DNA from: Streptomyces sp. CB01249
GTDB lineage: Bacteria > Actinomycetota > Actinomycetes > Streptomycetales > Streptomycetaceae
Assembly: GCF_001905735.1 (NCBI RefSeq)
Contig: NZ_LISW01000009.1
Coordinates: forward strand, 470,666-534,665
Length of the DNA: 64,000 bases
Reading direction: 5' to 3'
Shown one piece after another: positions 1 through 8,670 of the stretch (its first letter is position 1; the number at the start of each line of letters is the position of its first letter). The translations under genes were made by a program, and so were the position numbers. The notes under the pieces were generated by a model, which was not told the DNA's origin, did not search any database, and worked only from the letters and a program-made list of their open reading frames with translations.

Positions 1-3000
1 TGTCGATGTCGGGGTGCGGGTCGAGCAGGGCGCGCACGATGGGCGGGGCGGGCACCGGGCCGACCGGCTCGTCCGCCGGGCCGTCCGCGCCGTCGAGCAG
101 TTCGGCGGAGGCGGCGAGCGCGGCGAAGGTGCGGCGGGCCAGCAGGTCCTTGGGGCGCAGCCCGAGGCCGAGGGCGCGCAGCCTGCTGCTGACGGTGATG
201 GCGGTGATGCTGTCGCCGCCGAGGGCGAAGAAGTCGTCGTCCACGCCGACCCGTTCGACGTCGAGCGCGTCGGCGAGGACGGTGCACAGCAGCCGTTCGC
301 GTTCGGTGCTCGGTTCCCGGCCACCGCCGGGCAGGGCGGGCGCGGGCAGCGCGGCGCGGTCGAGCTTGCCGTTGGGCGTGACGGGCAGGGAGCCGAGAAC
401 CACGACGGCGGCGGGCACCATGTGTTCGGGCAGCCGCTCGGCGAGCCGGGCGCGTGCCTCGTCGCCGGTCAGGGAGGCGGACACGATGTAGCCGACGAGC
501 CGGGACGACAGGACCCGGGCGGCGGCCGCGGTGACGCCGGGCAGGGCGGCCAGGGCCTCCTCGACCTCGCCGGTCTCCACCCGGTGGCCGCGGATCTTGA
601 CCTGTCCGTCGCCCCGGCCGCCGTACTCCAGGCCGCGGCCGGGCACCCAGCGGGCCCGGTCGCCGGTGCGGTACATGCGGTCGCCGGGGGCGCCGAAGGG
701 GTCGGCGACGAAGCGTTCGGAGGTGGCGCCGGGGCGGCCGAGGTAGCCCCGGGCCAGGTGGGGTCCGGCCAGGTAGAGTTCGCCGGCCGTGCCGGGCGGG
801 ACGGGCTGGAGGGCGTTGTCCAGGACGTGGACCCGGGTGCCGGCGAGCGGGTGCCCGATGACCGGGTCGCCGCCGTCGATGCGGGCGGTGGTGGCGTCCA
901 CGGTGGCCTCGGTCGGGCCGTACATGTTGCGCGCGGCGATCCCGGAGGCGGCGACGCGGCGCCACAGCGCGGTCGGGGTCGCCTCGCCGCCCAGGAGCAG
1001 CAGTGCCGGGGGCAGGTCGAGCAGTCCGGCGTCGATGAGCGGGACGGCCATCGAGGGCGTGGTGTCGATGACGTCGATGCCGTCGCGGGCGTACGAGGCG
1101 AGCAGGGCGTCCGCGTCGCGGGCCGTCTCGGCGTCGTACACGTGGAGTTCGTGGCCGCAGAGCAGCCAGATGAGGTGTTCGAAGGCGGAGTCGAAGGCGA
1201 AGGAGTAGGTGTGCGCGGCGCGCAGCCGGCGGCCGGTGGTCCGTTCGGCCTCGGCGACGACCGTGGACCGCTGGTGGTGCAGCAGCGCGGCGAGCCCGCC
1301 CGCGCGGCCGAGCACGCCCTTGGGGCGGCCGGTCGATCCGGAGGTGTGGATGACGTAGGCCAGGTGCTCGGGGTGGCGGGGCCGGGAGAGCTCGGCGGTG
1401 GTGAGCGGGGCGCCGGACAGGTCGGCGGCCTCGTCCAGGAGGGCCTTCCAGGGCAGTCCGTCGACGGTGCCGTCGGTGAGGACGAGGACGGGGCGGGTGT
1501 CCGCGATGAGTTCGCGCAGCCGCTCGGGCGGGTGCGCGGCGTCCAGCGGCAGGAAGGCGGCGCCCGCGTCGAGCACGGCGAGCAGGGCGACGACTGCGTC
1601 GGCCGAGCGGGGCAGGGCGAGCGCGACGACGTCCTCGGCGCCGACGCCCCGGGCGCGCAGGGCGCGGGCCACGCGGTGCACCCGGTCGGCGAGTGCGGCC
1701 GCGGTCAGCCGTTCGTCGCCGCAGACGAGGGCGGTGTTCCCGGGTCCGGCGGCGGCCATCGCGTCGAAGGCGGCGGGCACGTCGAGGGGGGTGCCGGGCA
1801 GGGCGGGCGGGCTCCATTCGGCGAGCTGGGCGCCGGTGTCGCCGGTGAGCGCGATCCGGGCGACGGGCAGGCCCTCGATGAGGCCGGTGAGCAGGGCGCG
1901 CAGCCCGGTCATCAGGCTGTCGACGGCGGCCTGGTCCTTGGCGCGGGCGTCCACCTCGAAGCCGAGCAGGAGCCCGCCGTCGCGGGTGGGCAGGACGCTG
2001 AGGCCCATGTCCTCGGGCGGTCCGCCCGCGACGTTGCGCATGACGCCGGCCGCCCCGGCGAAGTCGAGGGTGAGGTCGAACGCCTTGAGGTTGATGCCGC
2101 GTCCGTGCAGCAGCGCCCCGGCACCGGGCACGCCGAGGTCGCGGGGCAGGTCCTCGCCCCGGTAGCGCTGGTGGTCGCGCATCTCGCGCATGGCGGTGGC
2201 GACGCGGCGGCTGAGCTCGCCGAGCCGGTCGTCGCCGCGCACGGTGACCCGCATCGGCAGCACGTTGACCGCCATGGCGGGGGTGCGCAGCGCGACGGAA
2301 CCGGTCCGGCACATCAGGGGCAGGGCGAAGACGACGTCGGTGCGGCCGAGCATGCGGTGCAGGAAGGCGGCGTAGCAGGCGATCAGGGCCTCGCCCCAGG
2401 CGACGCCCTCCGCGTCCGCGAAGGCGCGCAGGGCGGCGGTCTCACCGGCGCTGAGTTCGGCCCGTGCGGTGAGCGTGCGGGCGGGCGCGCCGTCGGTGTC
2501 GGGCCCGTCGTGGGGCTCGACGTCGGGCAGCGGCGTGAACCGCTCGACCCAGTAGGCGCGGTCCTCGGCGGCCCGGTCGCTCGCGCGGTACGCGGTGTCC
2601 TCGGCGACGAGCGCCGCGAAGGCACCGAACGTCGAGCGGGGAGGTTCGGTGCCCCGGACGAGGGCGGTGTAGTGGGCGGCGGTGCGGCGGGCGAGCTGGG
2701 CGGCGGTGTAGCCGTCGAAGACGAGGTGGTGGCCGAGCTGGGTGTACCAGACCTCGCGGTCGGAGAGCCTGATGACGGTACGGGAGTACAGCGGGCGGTC
2801 CGTCATGCCCCGGCACGCCTCGGCGAGCCGGGCACGTTCGGCGTCGACCAGCGCCTGGGCCGCGGCGGCCGGGTCGGCCTCGGCGCTGACGTCGACGAGC
2901 GGCGGCAGGGCGACGGGTTCGGCGCCGACCGCCTGGCGCGGGCCCCCGGGCGTCTCGTACACCCTGAGCCGCACGCTCTCGGCCTCCTCGGTGGTGGCCC

Positions 3001-3172
3001 GGACGGCCTGCGCGAGCGCGTCCGTGTCGACGGGTCCCTCGCCGGTTATCTCGATCACGTCGCCGACCACGTAGTACGGCGAGTCGGGTTCGATGCGCTG
3101 GGCGTTCCAGATGCCGAGTTGGGCGCCGGTCAGAGGGAGGAGGCCGTCCGGGGACACGCTCGCGGTGGTCAA
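1..3172 (-). CDS. Non-ribosomal peptide synthetase, C-A-T module, truncated by the window edge
   Basis: The 1057 residues present form a condensation domain (about 10-430, HHLVFDG at 148-154), an adenylation domain (about 455-900, A3 core TSGSTGRPKG near 610) and a peptidyl carrier domain with LGGDSI, phosphopantetheine Ser988. Past residue 1010 another domain begins (PVPAPPIVRALL, condensation- or epimerisation-like) and runs off the edge. The TTG start is chosen because AAGGAG lies six bases upstream and the ATPase stop is one base before it, so the NRPS is the last gene of the uptake operon. By alignment to the phenylalanine-activating A domain, the pocket reads D-S-E-D-L-G-M-V-D. Acidic residues at 239 and 278 suggest a basic substrate (Arg, Lys or Orn); this is inference. 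A starting C domain fits acylation by dihydroxybenzoate from the aryl carrier protein at 7948. Confidence 0.93.
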   Translation of the reverse strand, partial: MTTASVSPDGLLPLTGAQLGIWNAQRIEPDSPYYVVGDVIEITGEGPVDTDALAQAVRATTEEAESVRLRVYETPGGPRQAVGAEPVALPPLVDVSAEADPAAAAQALVDAERARLAEACRGMTDRPLYSRTVIRLSDREVWYTQLGHHLVFDGYTAAQLARRTAAHYTALVRGTEPPRSTFGAFAALVAEDTAYRASDRAAEDRAYWVERFTPLPDVEPHDGPDTDGAPARTLTARAELSAGETAALRAFADAEGVAWGEALIACYAAFLHRMLGRTDVVFALPLMCRTGSVALRTPAMAVNVLPMRVTVRGDDRLGELSRRVATAMREMRDHQRYRGEDLPRDLGVPGAGALLHGRGINLKAFDLTLDFAGAAGVMRNVAGGPPEDMGLSVLPTRDGGLLLGFEVDARAKDQAAVDSLMTGLRALLTGLIEGLPVARIALTGDTGAQLAEWSPPALPGTPLDVPAAFDAMAAAGPGNTALVCGDERLTAAALADRVHRVARALRARGVGAEDVVALALPRSADAVVALLAVLDAGAAFLPLDAAHPPERLRELIADTRPVLVLTDGTVDGLPWKALLDEAADLSGAPLTTAELSRPRHPEHLAYVIHTSGSTGRPKGVLGRAGGLAALLHHQRSTVVAEAERTTGRRLRAAHTYSFAFDSAFEHLIWLLCGHELHVYDAETARDADALLASYARDGIDVIDTTPSMAVPLIDAGLLDLPPALLLLGGEATPTALWRRVAASGIAARNMYGPTEATVDATTARIDGGDPVIGHPLAGTRVHVLDNALQPVPPGTAGELYLAGPHLARGYLGRPGATSERFVADPFGAPGDRMYRTGDRARWVPGRGLEYGGRGDGQVKIRGHRVETGEVEEALAALPGVTAAAARVLSSRLVGYIVSASLTGDEARARLAERLPEHMVPAAVVVLGSLPVTPNGKLDRAALPAPALPGGGREPSTERERLLCTVLADALDVERVGVDDDFFALGGDSITAITVSSRLRALGLGLRPKDLLARRTFAALAASAELLDGADGPADEPVGPVPAPPIVRALLDPHPDID

Positions 3173-3173
3173 C

Positions 3174-3959
3174 TTACTCTCCTTGCAGTGTGGGTACGAC
3201 CATCGGAGTGCCGGTCACGGGGTCCGGGACGACGACGCTGGGCAGGTCGAACACGTCCTTGATCAGCGTGGCGTCCACGATGTCCCCGGGGTCGCCCTCG
3301 GCGACCACCTCGCCGGCCTTCATGGCCACCAGGTGGTCGGCGAACCGGCATGCCTGGTTGATGTCGTGCAGGACCGCGACGACGGTGCGGCCCTCGTTGC
3401 GCAGCTTGGCGAGCAGGCCGAGCAGTTGGTACTGGTGGGTGATGTCGAGGAACGAGGTGGGTTCGTCCAGCAGCATGTAGGGCGTCTGCTGGGCGAGCAC
3501 CATCGCCATCCAGACGCGTTGCCGCTGCCCGCCGGAGAGTTCCTGTACGGGCCGGTCCGCCAGGTCCGCGACACCGGCGGCGGCCATCGCGCCGTCGACG
3601 GCCTCCTGGTCGCCGTCCGACCACAGGGCCAGCAGGGACTGGTGCGGGAAGCGACCCCGGGCCACGAGCTGGCGGACCTTGATGTCCTCCGGCGCCGTGG
3701 GGTCCTGCGGCAGGAAGCCGAGCTGCTTGGCCAGCGCCTTGGTGCCGAACGCGCCGACCTCGCGGCCGTCGAACTCCACCTGTCCGGAGTGCGGTTTGAG
3801 CAGCCGTACGAGCGCGCTCAACAGGGTTGATTTACCGCAGGCGTTGGGGCCGACGATGGCGGTGAACGCGCCGTCGGGTATGTCGAGGGTGAGCCGTGTG
3901 GACACGACGCGGTCTCCGTAGCGCAGGGTGATCTCCCGCGCCGTCAGGCGTGCGGTCAC
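3174..3959 (-). CDS. Ferric-siderophore ABC transporter ATP-binding protein (FecE/FepC type)
   Basis: This 261-aa cytoplasmic ATPase would power ferric-siderophore import. It has Walker A GPNACGKST (37-45), signature LSGGQRQRV (from 141) and Walker B YMLLDEPTS (about 160), in the usual 250-270-aa length of the FecE/FepC family. Its GTG start overlaps the stop of the preceding permease by four bases (GTGA). An open frame continues upstream of that GTG, but there it is only the shadow of the permease gene. The NRPS starts one base after its stop, so uptake and assembly genes share a transcript. Confidence 0.95.
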   Translation of the reverse strand: MTARLTAREITLRYGDRVVSTRLTLDIPDGAFTAIVGPNACGKSTLLSALVRLLKPHSGQVEFDGREVGAFGTKALAKQLGFLPQDPTAPEDIKVRQLVARGRFPHQSLLALWSDGDQEAVDGAMAAAGVADLADRPVQELSGGQRQRVWMAMVLAQQTPYMLLDEPTSFLDITHQYQLLGLLAKLRNEGRTVVAVLHDINQACRFADHLVAMKAGEVVAEGDPGDIVDATLIKDVFDLPSVVVPDPVTGTPMVVPTLQGE

Positions 3960-4951
3960 GCGCGCCTCACCTCCTTGGTCAGCAGCCAGATCAGATAGCA
4001 ACCGCCGATCGCGGTGCTCACGACGCCCACGGGCAGCGCCACCGGGGCCAGCAGCATCTGCGCCAGCAGGTCCGCGCCCTGGAGCAGGACCGCCCCGGTG
4101 AGCGCGGCCGGGAGCAGCGGGATGCCGGCGGCGCCCGCGAGCCGGCGGCCGATCTGCGGCGCGGCCAGCGCGATGAACGCGATGGGCCCGGCCACGGCGG
4201 TCACCGTGGCGGTGCAGCCGACCCCGACCAGGACCATCAGCAGCCGCAGCCGGTCGAGTCCGACGCCGGTCGTGACGGCGATCGGGTCGCCGAGTGCCGC
4301 CTGGTGCATGGCGTGCGCCCGGGTGGTCATGAGGGCCAGCAGGACGGCGATCACGGTGAACGGGATGCCGAGGTCGTCCCAGCCCACGCCGTTGAGCGAG
4401 CCCGCGCTCCAGCCGACGGCGGCGATCGCCACCTCCAGGTCGGCGCGGAGCACGATCCACGAGTTGATCGCGGTGACCATCGCGTTGATGGCGATACCGA
4501 TGACGACGAGCCGGAGCCCGGAGAAGCCGGTTTCGAGCGACAGCAGGTAGATGGCGGCCGCGACGACGAGTCCGCCGGTCACGGAGCCGATGGCGAGCTG
4601 CGCGGAGGTGCCCGACAGCACGGTGAGGGCGACCAGGGCGCCGGTGTAGGCGCCGGCGTCGAGACCGATGACGTCGGGGCTGCCCATGGGGTTGCGGGTG
4701 AGGTTCTGGAAGAGGGCCCCGGCGACGCCGAGCGCGGCGCCGAAGACCAGTCCGGCCAGCACCCGCGGCAGCCGCCAGTCCCGGATCACCACGGAGTGCT
4801 CGGAGCCGGTGAGGACGGCGAACACCTTGCCGGGCGGAGCCCATTGCGCCCCGTAGCACAGCCCGAGCAGGCCGAGCCCCAGCATCAGGGCGACCAGGAC
4901 GGCGACGAGTATCGCCGTACGACGTTCGAAGTGGAATTTCAGCACGTTCAC
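3956..4951 (-). CDS. FecCD-family siderophore permease (second subunit, FepG-like)
   Basis: A 331-aa polytopic membrane protein with about nine hydrophobic segments and the FecCD/BtuC-family block that includes NPMGSPDVIGL near 90. It forms the membrane channel together with the permease at 4948 and is driven by the ATPase at 3174. Its ATG overlaps the upstream stop (ATGA) and its own stop overlaps the ATPase start, so translation of the three genes is probably coupled. Length is normal for the family. Confidence 0.94.
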   Translation of the reverse strand: MNVLKFHFERRTAILVAVLVALMLGLGLLGLCYGAQWAPPGKVFAVLTGSEHSVVIRDWRLPRVLAGLVFGAALGVAGALFQNLTRNPMGSPDVIGLDAGAYTGALVALTVLSGTSAQLAIGSVTGGLVVAAAIYLLSLETGFSGLRLVVIGIAINAMVTAINSWIVLRADLEVAIAAVGWSAGSLNGVGWDDLGIPFTVIAVLLALMTTRAHAMHQAALGDPIAVTTGVGLDRLRLLMVLVGVGCTATVTAVAGPIAFIALAAPQIGRRLAGAAGIPLLPAALTGAVLLQGADLLAQMLLAPVALPVGVVSTAIGGCYLIWLLTKEVRRA

Positions 4952-5973
4952 AGGGACCCCGCCCCGTAGCGGCGGACCGCCCAGATCAGCATGGGGCCGC
5001 CGAGGAAGGCGGTCACGATGGCCACCGGCACCTCGCCGGTGGGCAGCAGGACCCGCGCGGCCATGTCGGCGGCGAGGAGCAGGACGGGGCCGAGGACCAT
5101 GGTGTAGGCGATGAGCCAGGGCACCGATCCGGCAGCCGGCTTGCGCACCAGGTGCGGCACGATCAGCCCGACGAACAGGATGGGCCCGGCCACCGCCGTC
5201 GCCGCGCCGCTGAGCACGGTGATGAGGACGAGGGTGGTGACGCGGACCCGGCCGACGTTGGCGCCCAGGGTCTGCGCCACGTTCTCGCCGAGCGTCAGGG
5301 CGTTGAGCGCCCTGCTCAGCAGCAGCGCACCGGCCAGGGAGACCGCGATGGCGGTCAACGGCCAGGACAGGGATGCCTGTTCGCGTCCGGCGAGCGTCCC
5401 CACCGACCAGAACCGGTAGAGGTCGAAGGTGTCCGGGAGCATCAGGCGCAGCCCGAGGGCGACGCCGTTGAGCACCGCGGTCACCGCCACTCCGGTGAGC
5501 ACCAGGCGCAGCGGTGAGGTGCGGCCGACCGCGGCGACCAGGAGCGCCGCGGCCACCGAACCGACGATGGCGAAGCCGAGTTCGCCGGCCTGGCCGCCGG
5601 CCAGGCCCGCCGCCGACCCGAGGGTGACGGCGAACCCGGCGCCCGCCGTGACCCCGAGGATGCCGGGTTCGGCGAGCGGGTTGCGGGCGAGCGTCTGGAT
5701 GAGCGCGCCCGCCACGGCGAGCGCGGCACCGACGGCGACGGCGAGCAGCGCACGCGGTGCCCGCACGTCGCGTACGACGACGTGGTCGTCGGTGCCCTGG
5801 TAGTCGAAGAGCGCGCGCACGACTTCGCCGGGGGCTACGTGGCGGGCCCCGACGCCCATGCTGAGTACGGCGAGAACGGCCAGCAGGATCAGTCCGCCGA
5901 CGAGCAGGGCGGTCTGCGGGACGGCCCGCCGGTTCTTTTCCGCCGTCTCGGACGCGCGGCCCGCGACGGTCAC
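4948..5973 (-). CDS. FecCD-family siderophore permease (first subunit, FepD-like)
   Basis: A 341-aa integral membrane protein. After a short charged N-terminus it shows the FecCD pattern of about nine to ten membrane segments and the conserved ARNPLAEPGILGVTAGAG block near 115. It pairs with the permease at 3956. Start and stop both overlap neighbouring genes by four bases, placing it second in the operon behind the binding lipoprotein. The specific ligand cannot be read from the sequence; context says ferric catechol siderophore. Confidence 0.94.
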   Translation of the reverse strand: MTVAGRASETAEKNRRAVPQTALLVGGLILLAVLAVLSMGVGARHVAPGEVVRALFDYQGTDDHVVVRDVRAPRALLAVAVGAALAVAGALIQTLARNPLAEPGILGVTAGAGFAVTLGSAAGLAGGQAGELGFAIVGSVAAALLVAAVGRTSPLRLVLTGVAVTAVLNGVALGLRLMLPDTFDLYRFWSVGTLAGREQASLSWPLTAIAVSLAGALLLSRALNALTLGENVAQTLGANVGRVRVTTLVLITVLSGAATAVAGPILFVGLIVPHLVRKPAAGSVPWLIAYTMVLGPVLLLAADMAARVLLPTGEVPVAIVTAFLGGPMLIWAVRRYGAGSL

Positions 5974-6971
5974 GGCTTCAGCAGCGGAGCGAGCGACTTG
6001 TCGATCGCGTCCAGGGTCAGCAGGCCCTCACCGTAGGTGGCGGCTTCGGTGTAGCGGTACGGGAACGCCTTGCCGGCCTTGACGGCGGGCAGGTTCTTCC
6101 AGAGCTTGGAGTCCAGGACGTACTGGACGGAGGGCGGGACGCTGCCGTCGGCGTTGACCGAGTACGTCAGCACGTCGGCCTCGCGGAAGGCGGCGGGCAG
6201 TTCCTCGATGGAGGGGTACTCGCTGACGGCCGCGGAGCCCGGACCGGCCTTCTTGACCTTGCCGTAGTAGGTGGCGCCCAGGTCCTCGGCGATGTTGGTG
6301 CCCCAGGAGCCGTTGAACTCGCGCTGGAAGGTGCCCTTGGCGGCGTCGCCGTACGCGCCGACGTGGCCGAGCTTCAGCTTCGGCAGGACGTCCTTGTACT
6401 TGGCGGCCAGCTCGGCGGCCTTGTCGTCGTACGTCTTCTTCTGGGCGTCGAACTGCTTGCTCGCACCGGCCGCGTCGGCCTGCTTGCGGGAGAGGTCGCG
6501 CCAGGCGGACGGCAGGCTCGGGCCGATCGCGACGACGGGGGCGATCGACTTCAGCCGCTTCATGTCGATGTCGCCGAGCACGGGCGCGGGGACACCGATG
6601 ACGATCAGGTCGGGCTCGGCCTCGGCGATGGCCTCGTAGTTGGTCTCGGTCGCCTGCTCGCCCGCGATCTTCTTGAGCTTCTTGTAGGTGGCGAGGTCGT
6701 CCTTGGTCATCATCGGCTCGCCGCGCTTCCACGACGAGATGCCGACCAGCGGTGCGTCGGCCTCGATCAGCGCGGGCACGGCATAGCCGGTGGCCACCAC
6801 ACGCTTCGGGTTCGCCGGGATCGTGATCTTTCCGTTGTCCGCGGTGAACACCCGGGTCTTGGTCTTCTCCGAGGCGGAGTCCGACCCGCCGTCCGAGGAT
6901 GACCCGCATCCGGCCAGTACGAGGGCCAGCGCGACGGCGCCGACCAGGCCGGACGATCTGCGTATGGACAT
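5970..6971 (-). CDS. Ferric-siderophore-binding lipoprotein (ABC transporter substrate-binding protein)
   Basis: A 333-aa protein with a lipoprotein signal peptide: basic MSIRRSS, a hydrophobic stretch, then lipobox LAGC with the modified cysteine at 22 and a Gly/Ser-rich tether. The rest matches the class III (FepB/FhuD/BtuF) periplasmic-binding fold, with the opening block around NPKRVVATGYAVPALIEAD and the central helix-linked two lobes. It captures the ferric siderophore outside the membrane and passes it to the FecCD permeases. AAGGAG precedes the ATG. It is the first gene of the operon and has an iron box immediately upstream. Confidence 0.94.
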   Translation of the reverse strand: MSIRRSSGLVGAVALALVLAGCGSSSDGGSDSASEKTKTRVFTADNGKITIPANPKRVVATGYAVPALIEADAPLVGISSWKRGEPMMTKDDLATYKKLKKIAGEQATETNYEAIAEAEPDLIVIGVPAPVLGDIDMKRLKSIAPVVAIGPSLPSAWRDLSRKQADAAGASKQFDAQKKTYDDKAAELAAKYKDVLPKLKLGHVGAYGDAAKGTFQREFNGSWGTNIAEDLGATYYGKVKKAGPGSAAVSEYPSIEELPAAFREADVLTYSVNADGSVPPSVQYVLDSKLWKNLPAVKAGKAFPYRYTEAATYGEGLLTLDAIDKSLAPLLKP

Positions 6972-6989
6972 TCCGAAGCTCCTTGCTAC

Positions 6990-7009
6990 TTAGGTAAGGC
7001 TCACCTTAC
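6990..7009. promoter_or_regulatory. Iron box (DmdR/IdeR operator) before the siderophore uptake operon
   Basis: TTAGGTAAGGCTCACCTTAC matches the actinobacterial iron box consensus TTAGGTTAGGCTCACCTAA with a few changes. It lies 19 bases upstream of the binding-protein start, where a DmdR/IdeR dimer would block the promoter when iron is sufficient. Confidence 0.85.
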
Positions 7010-7066
7010 TTGATGGCCTTTCGGGGGGACAACTCGCGGATCGTCCGCCCCTGGTACTGCGATGGA

Positions 7067-7951
7067 TCAGTGGTCGTGACCGTGGTCGTGACCGTGCTCG
7101 TGCTCGTGGTCCTCGTCGAAGTCCGCGACGCCACGCTTCCAGTAGCCGGTGATGTCGTAGTCGGCCTTGTCCAGGCCGAGTTCGTCCCGGACCCAGCGGC
7201 GCAGCGGCTTGATCTGACCGGCCTCGCCGGCCACCCAGACGTACGCCCGCTCGCCCTCGGGCACGGTGACGGACATCGCGGCCCGGGTCAGCGCGTCACC
7301 GGAACCGGCGGGCGCGCCGTCACGGTGCAGCCAGCGCACCTCGACGCCCTCGGGCGCGGAGAGGTCGATCTCCTCGGCGGCGTCCGCGACTTCGATGAAC
7401 GCCCAGCCCTTGGCGGTCCGCGGCAGCTCCTCCAGCCAGCGCGCGACGGCGGGCAGGGCGGTGAGGTCGCCGACGAGCAGATAGTGGTCGTAGGTGTGCG
7501 GGACGATCAGCCCGCCGGGCGGTCCGGCGATGTGGATGGTGTCGCCGGGCTGCGCCTTGCCCGCCCAGTCCGAGGCGAGCCCGCCCTCGTGCACGGCGAC
7601 GTCGATGTCGAGCTCGCCGGTGAGGGAGTCGTAGCGCCGCACGGTGTACTCGCGGGAGGTGGGCAGGGGCCTCGGCCAGCGCAGCATCGCGCCGTTGCGC
7701 TCGGGCAGCCGGAGGGTGCCGTCGGCTTCCCGGAAGATCAGTTTGACGTGCTCGTCGGGCGCGTGGGCCTCGAACCCCTCGGTGCCGGGTCCGCCGAGCG
7801 TCACGCGCAGGAGACCCGCGCCGACGGCGACCGTGCGGACGACCTCGGCCTCGCGGATGCCGATCGGATAGCCGACCTTCTCGGCGTGCAGCCCGGCGCG
7901 CACCTCGGCGATCCGGTCGAGATGGCGCTCGCGGTGGTCGGTGCGGCTCAT
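7067..7951 (-). CDS. Siderophore-interacting protein (FAD/NAD(P)H ferric-siderophore reductase)
   Basis: A 294-aa flavoprotein of the SIP family, which reduces imported ferric siderophore to release iron. An N-terminal FAD-binding barrel (about 20-135, with SREYTVRRYD as the flavin-binding RxYTxR element) is followed by an NAD(P)H-binding domain (about 140-270, with LLVGDLTALPAVARWLE). The ending YWKRGVADFDEDHE carries the family's YW.RG motif. After it comes an unusual tail of alternating His with Glu, Asp and Gly. The start overlaps the stop of the aryl carrier gene by four bases. Confidence 0.93.
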   Translation of the reverse strand: MSRTDHRERHLDRIAEVRAGLHAEKVGYPIGIREAEVVRTVAVGAGLLRVTLGGPGTEGFEAHAPDEHVKLIFREADGTLRLPERNGAMLRWPRPLPTSREYTVRRYDSLTGELDIDVAVHEGGLASDWAGKAQPGDTIHIAGPPGGLIVPHTYDHYLLVGDLTALPAVARWLEELPRTAKGWAFIEVADAAEEIDLSAPEGVEVRWLHRDGAPAGSGDALTRAAMSVTVPEGERAYVWVAGEAGQIKPLRRWVRDELGLDKADYDITGYWKRGVADFDEDHEHEHGHDHGHDH

Positions 7952-8187
7952 GCGGCCTCACCCGCCAGCAGCGTCTGCCAGTGGCCGAGTTCGGGCAGCT
8001 CGAAGAGGTCCGGGAACTCCAGCGTGGTCGCCCCCGCCGCGCGCCAGCGCTCCACCAGGACCATGATCCGCATCGAGTCGAGACCGAGGTCGACCAGGTT
8101 CTCGTCGGGCGCGATCTCGCCGGGCTCGCAGCCCAGCAGTTCGGCGATGTCGGCCCGGACACGGTCGGGCGACAAGGTCTGACTCAT
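7948..8187 (-). CDS. Free-standing aryl carrier protein (ArCP, EntB/DhbB C-terminal type)
   Basis: A 79-aa carrier protein. The phosphopantetheine site is in LVDLGLDSMRIMVLVERW, very close to the carrier domain at the end of EntB/DhbB isochorismatases, but here there is no isochorismatase domain attached. It would be loaded with 2,3-dihydroxybenzoate by a DhbE-like ligase (not in the window) and feed the C domain of the NRPS. GGAG precedes the ATG. It is the first gene of a two-gene unit with the reductase and has an iron box about 205 bases upstream. Confidence 0.9.
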   Translation of the reverse strand: MSQTLSPDRVRADIAELLGCEPGEIAPDENLVDLGLDSMRIMVLVERWRAAGATTLEFPDLFELPELGHWQTLLAGEAA

Positions 8188-8392
8188 CGGAGTACTCCTC
8201 AGTGGGTGAGCGCCGACGGCGGGTCGGAGCGAGTGTGAAGGTGCTTACGGGGCGCGGCGCGGCGGTACGCGCGTGAACACCCGCCCGGGGCGGAGTCGTT
8301 CACGGGGCGCACGAGGGCGCGGCTCGGCCCGCCGACGGGCACGGCGGCCCGCGGCGCAGGTTGATGGAATCGGCCACAGTCCCCCCTCAGGC

Positions 8393-8411
8393 CGAGGCAA
8401 GGCTAACCTAA
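8393..8411 (-). promoter_or_regulatory. Iron box for the aryl carrier/reductase operon
   Basis: Read on the minus strand the site is TTAGGTTAGCCTTGCCTCG, a near-consensus DmdR/IdeR operator. Its position favours control of the leftward unit starting at 8187. Confidence 0.82.
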
Positions 8412-8525
8412 CATTGACATCCGCGACACAAGCCCCCACCCCACCAATCGGGCGGCCAGGAAGCGCAGTTCAGGCACGGAATCCATGACCCGCCCCCCAC
8501 CATCCTCCTGCGCGAACACCCAAAC

Positions 8526-8544
8526 TTAGGTTACCCTCACCTAA
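8526..8544 (+). promoter_or_regulatory. Iron box for the isochorismate synthase gene
   Basis: TTAGGTTACCCTCACCTAA differs from the consensus TTAGGTTAGGCTCACCTAA at only two central bases. A further partial half-site (CCTACCGTAGG) follows directly, suggesting a cooperative double site. It lies about 127 bases before the GTG start at 8671. Confidence 0.87.
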
Positions 8545-8670
8545 CCTACCGTAGGTGCTGCTCCGGGTGAAGACCCGCCGCAGGCGTCCCGCCGCGCCGA
8601 ACCCGGCGCAGCTCCTCAGCGCATCCTCATCCCTGGCCCCGCCCACGGGGCCATCGAGAACGGAGTCCCC

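Larger units (their letters stand above)
8188..8670. promoter_or_regulatory. Divergent control region between aryl-carrier and isochorismate synthase genes
   Basis: This 483-base gap has no convincing gene; short open frames in it are Arg/Pro-rich and lack ribosome sites. It contains two iron boxes (8393-8411 and 8526-8544), one facing each flanking unit, so it looks like a bidirectional iron-controlled promoter region. The stretch from 8230 to 8380 shows no structure that I can interpret. Confidence 0.75.

Noticed and set aside
14..3262. A plus-strand open frame of more than 1000 codons opposite the NRPS
   Set aside because: Its product is Gly/Arg/Val-rich with no domain, and the minus strand in the same place encodes clear C, A and T domains. 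High GC produces such antisense frames.
3174..4859. Apparent 561-aa fusion of a long N-terminus with the FecE ATPase
   Set aside because: The first 300 residues are in the wrong frame of the permease gene; the true start is the GTG at 3959 that overlaps the permease stop.
8245..8488. Short open frames in the iron-box region on both strands
   Set aside because: Arg/Pro-rich, overlapping regulatory boxes, and without ribosome sites.
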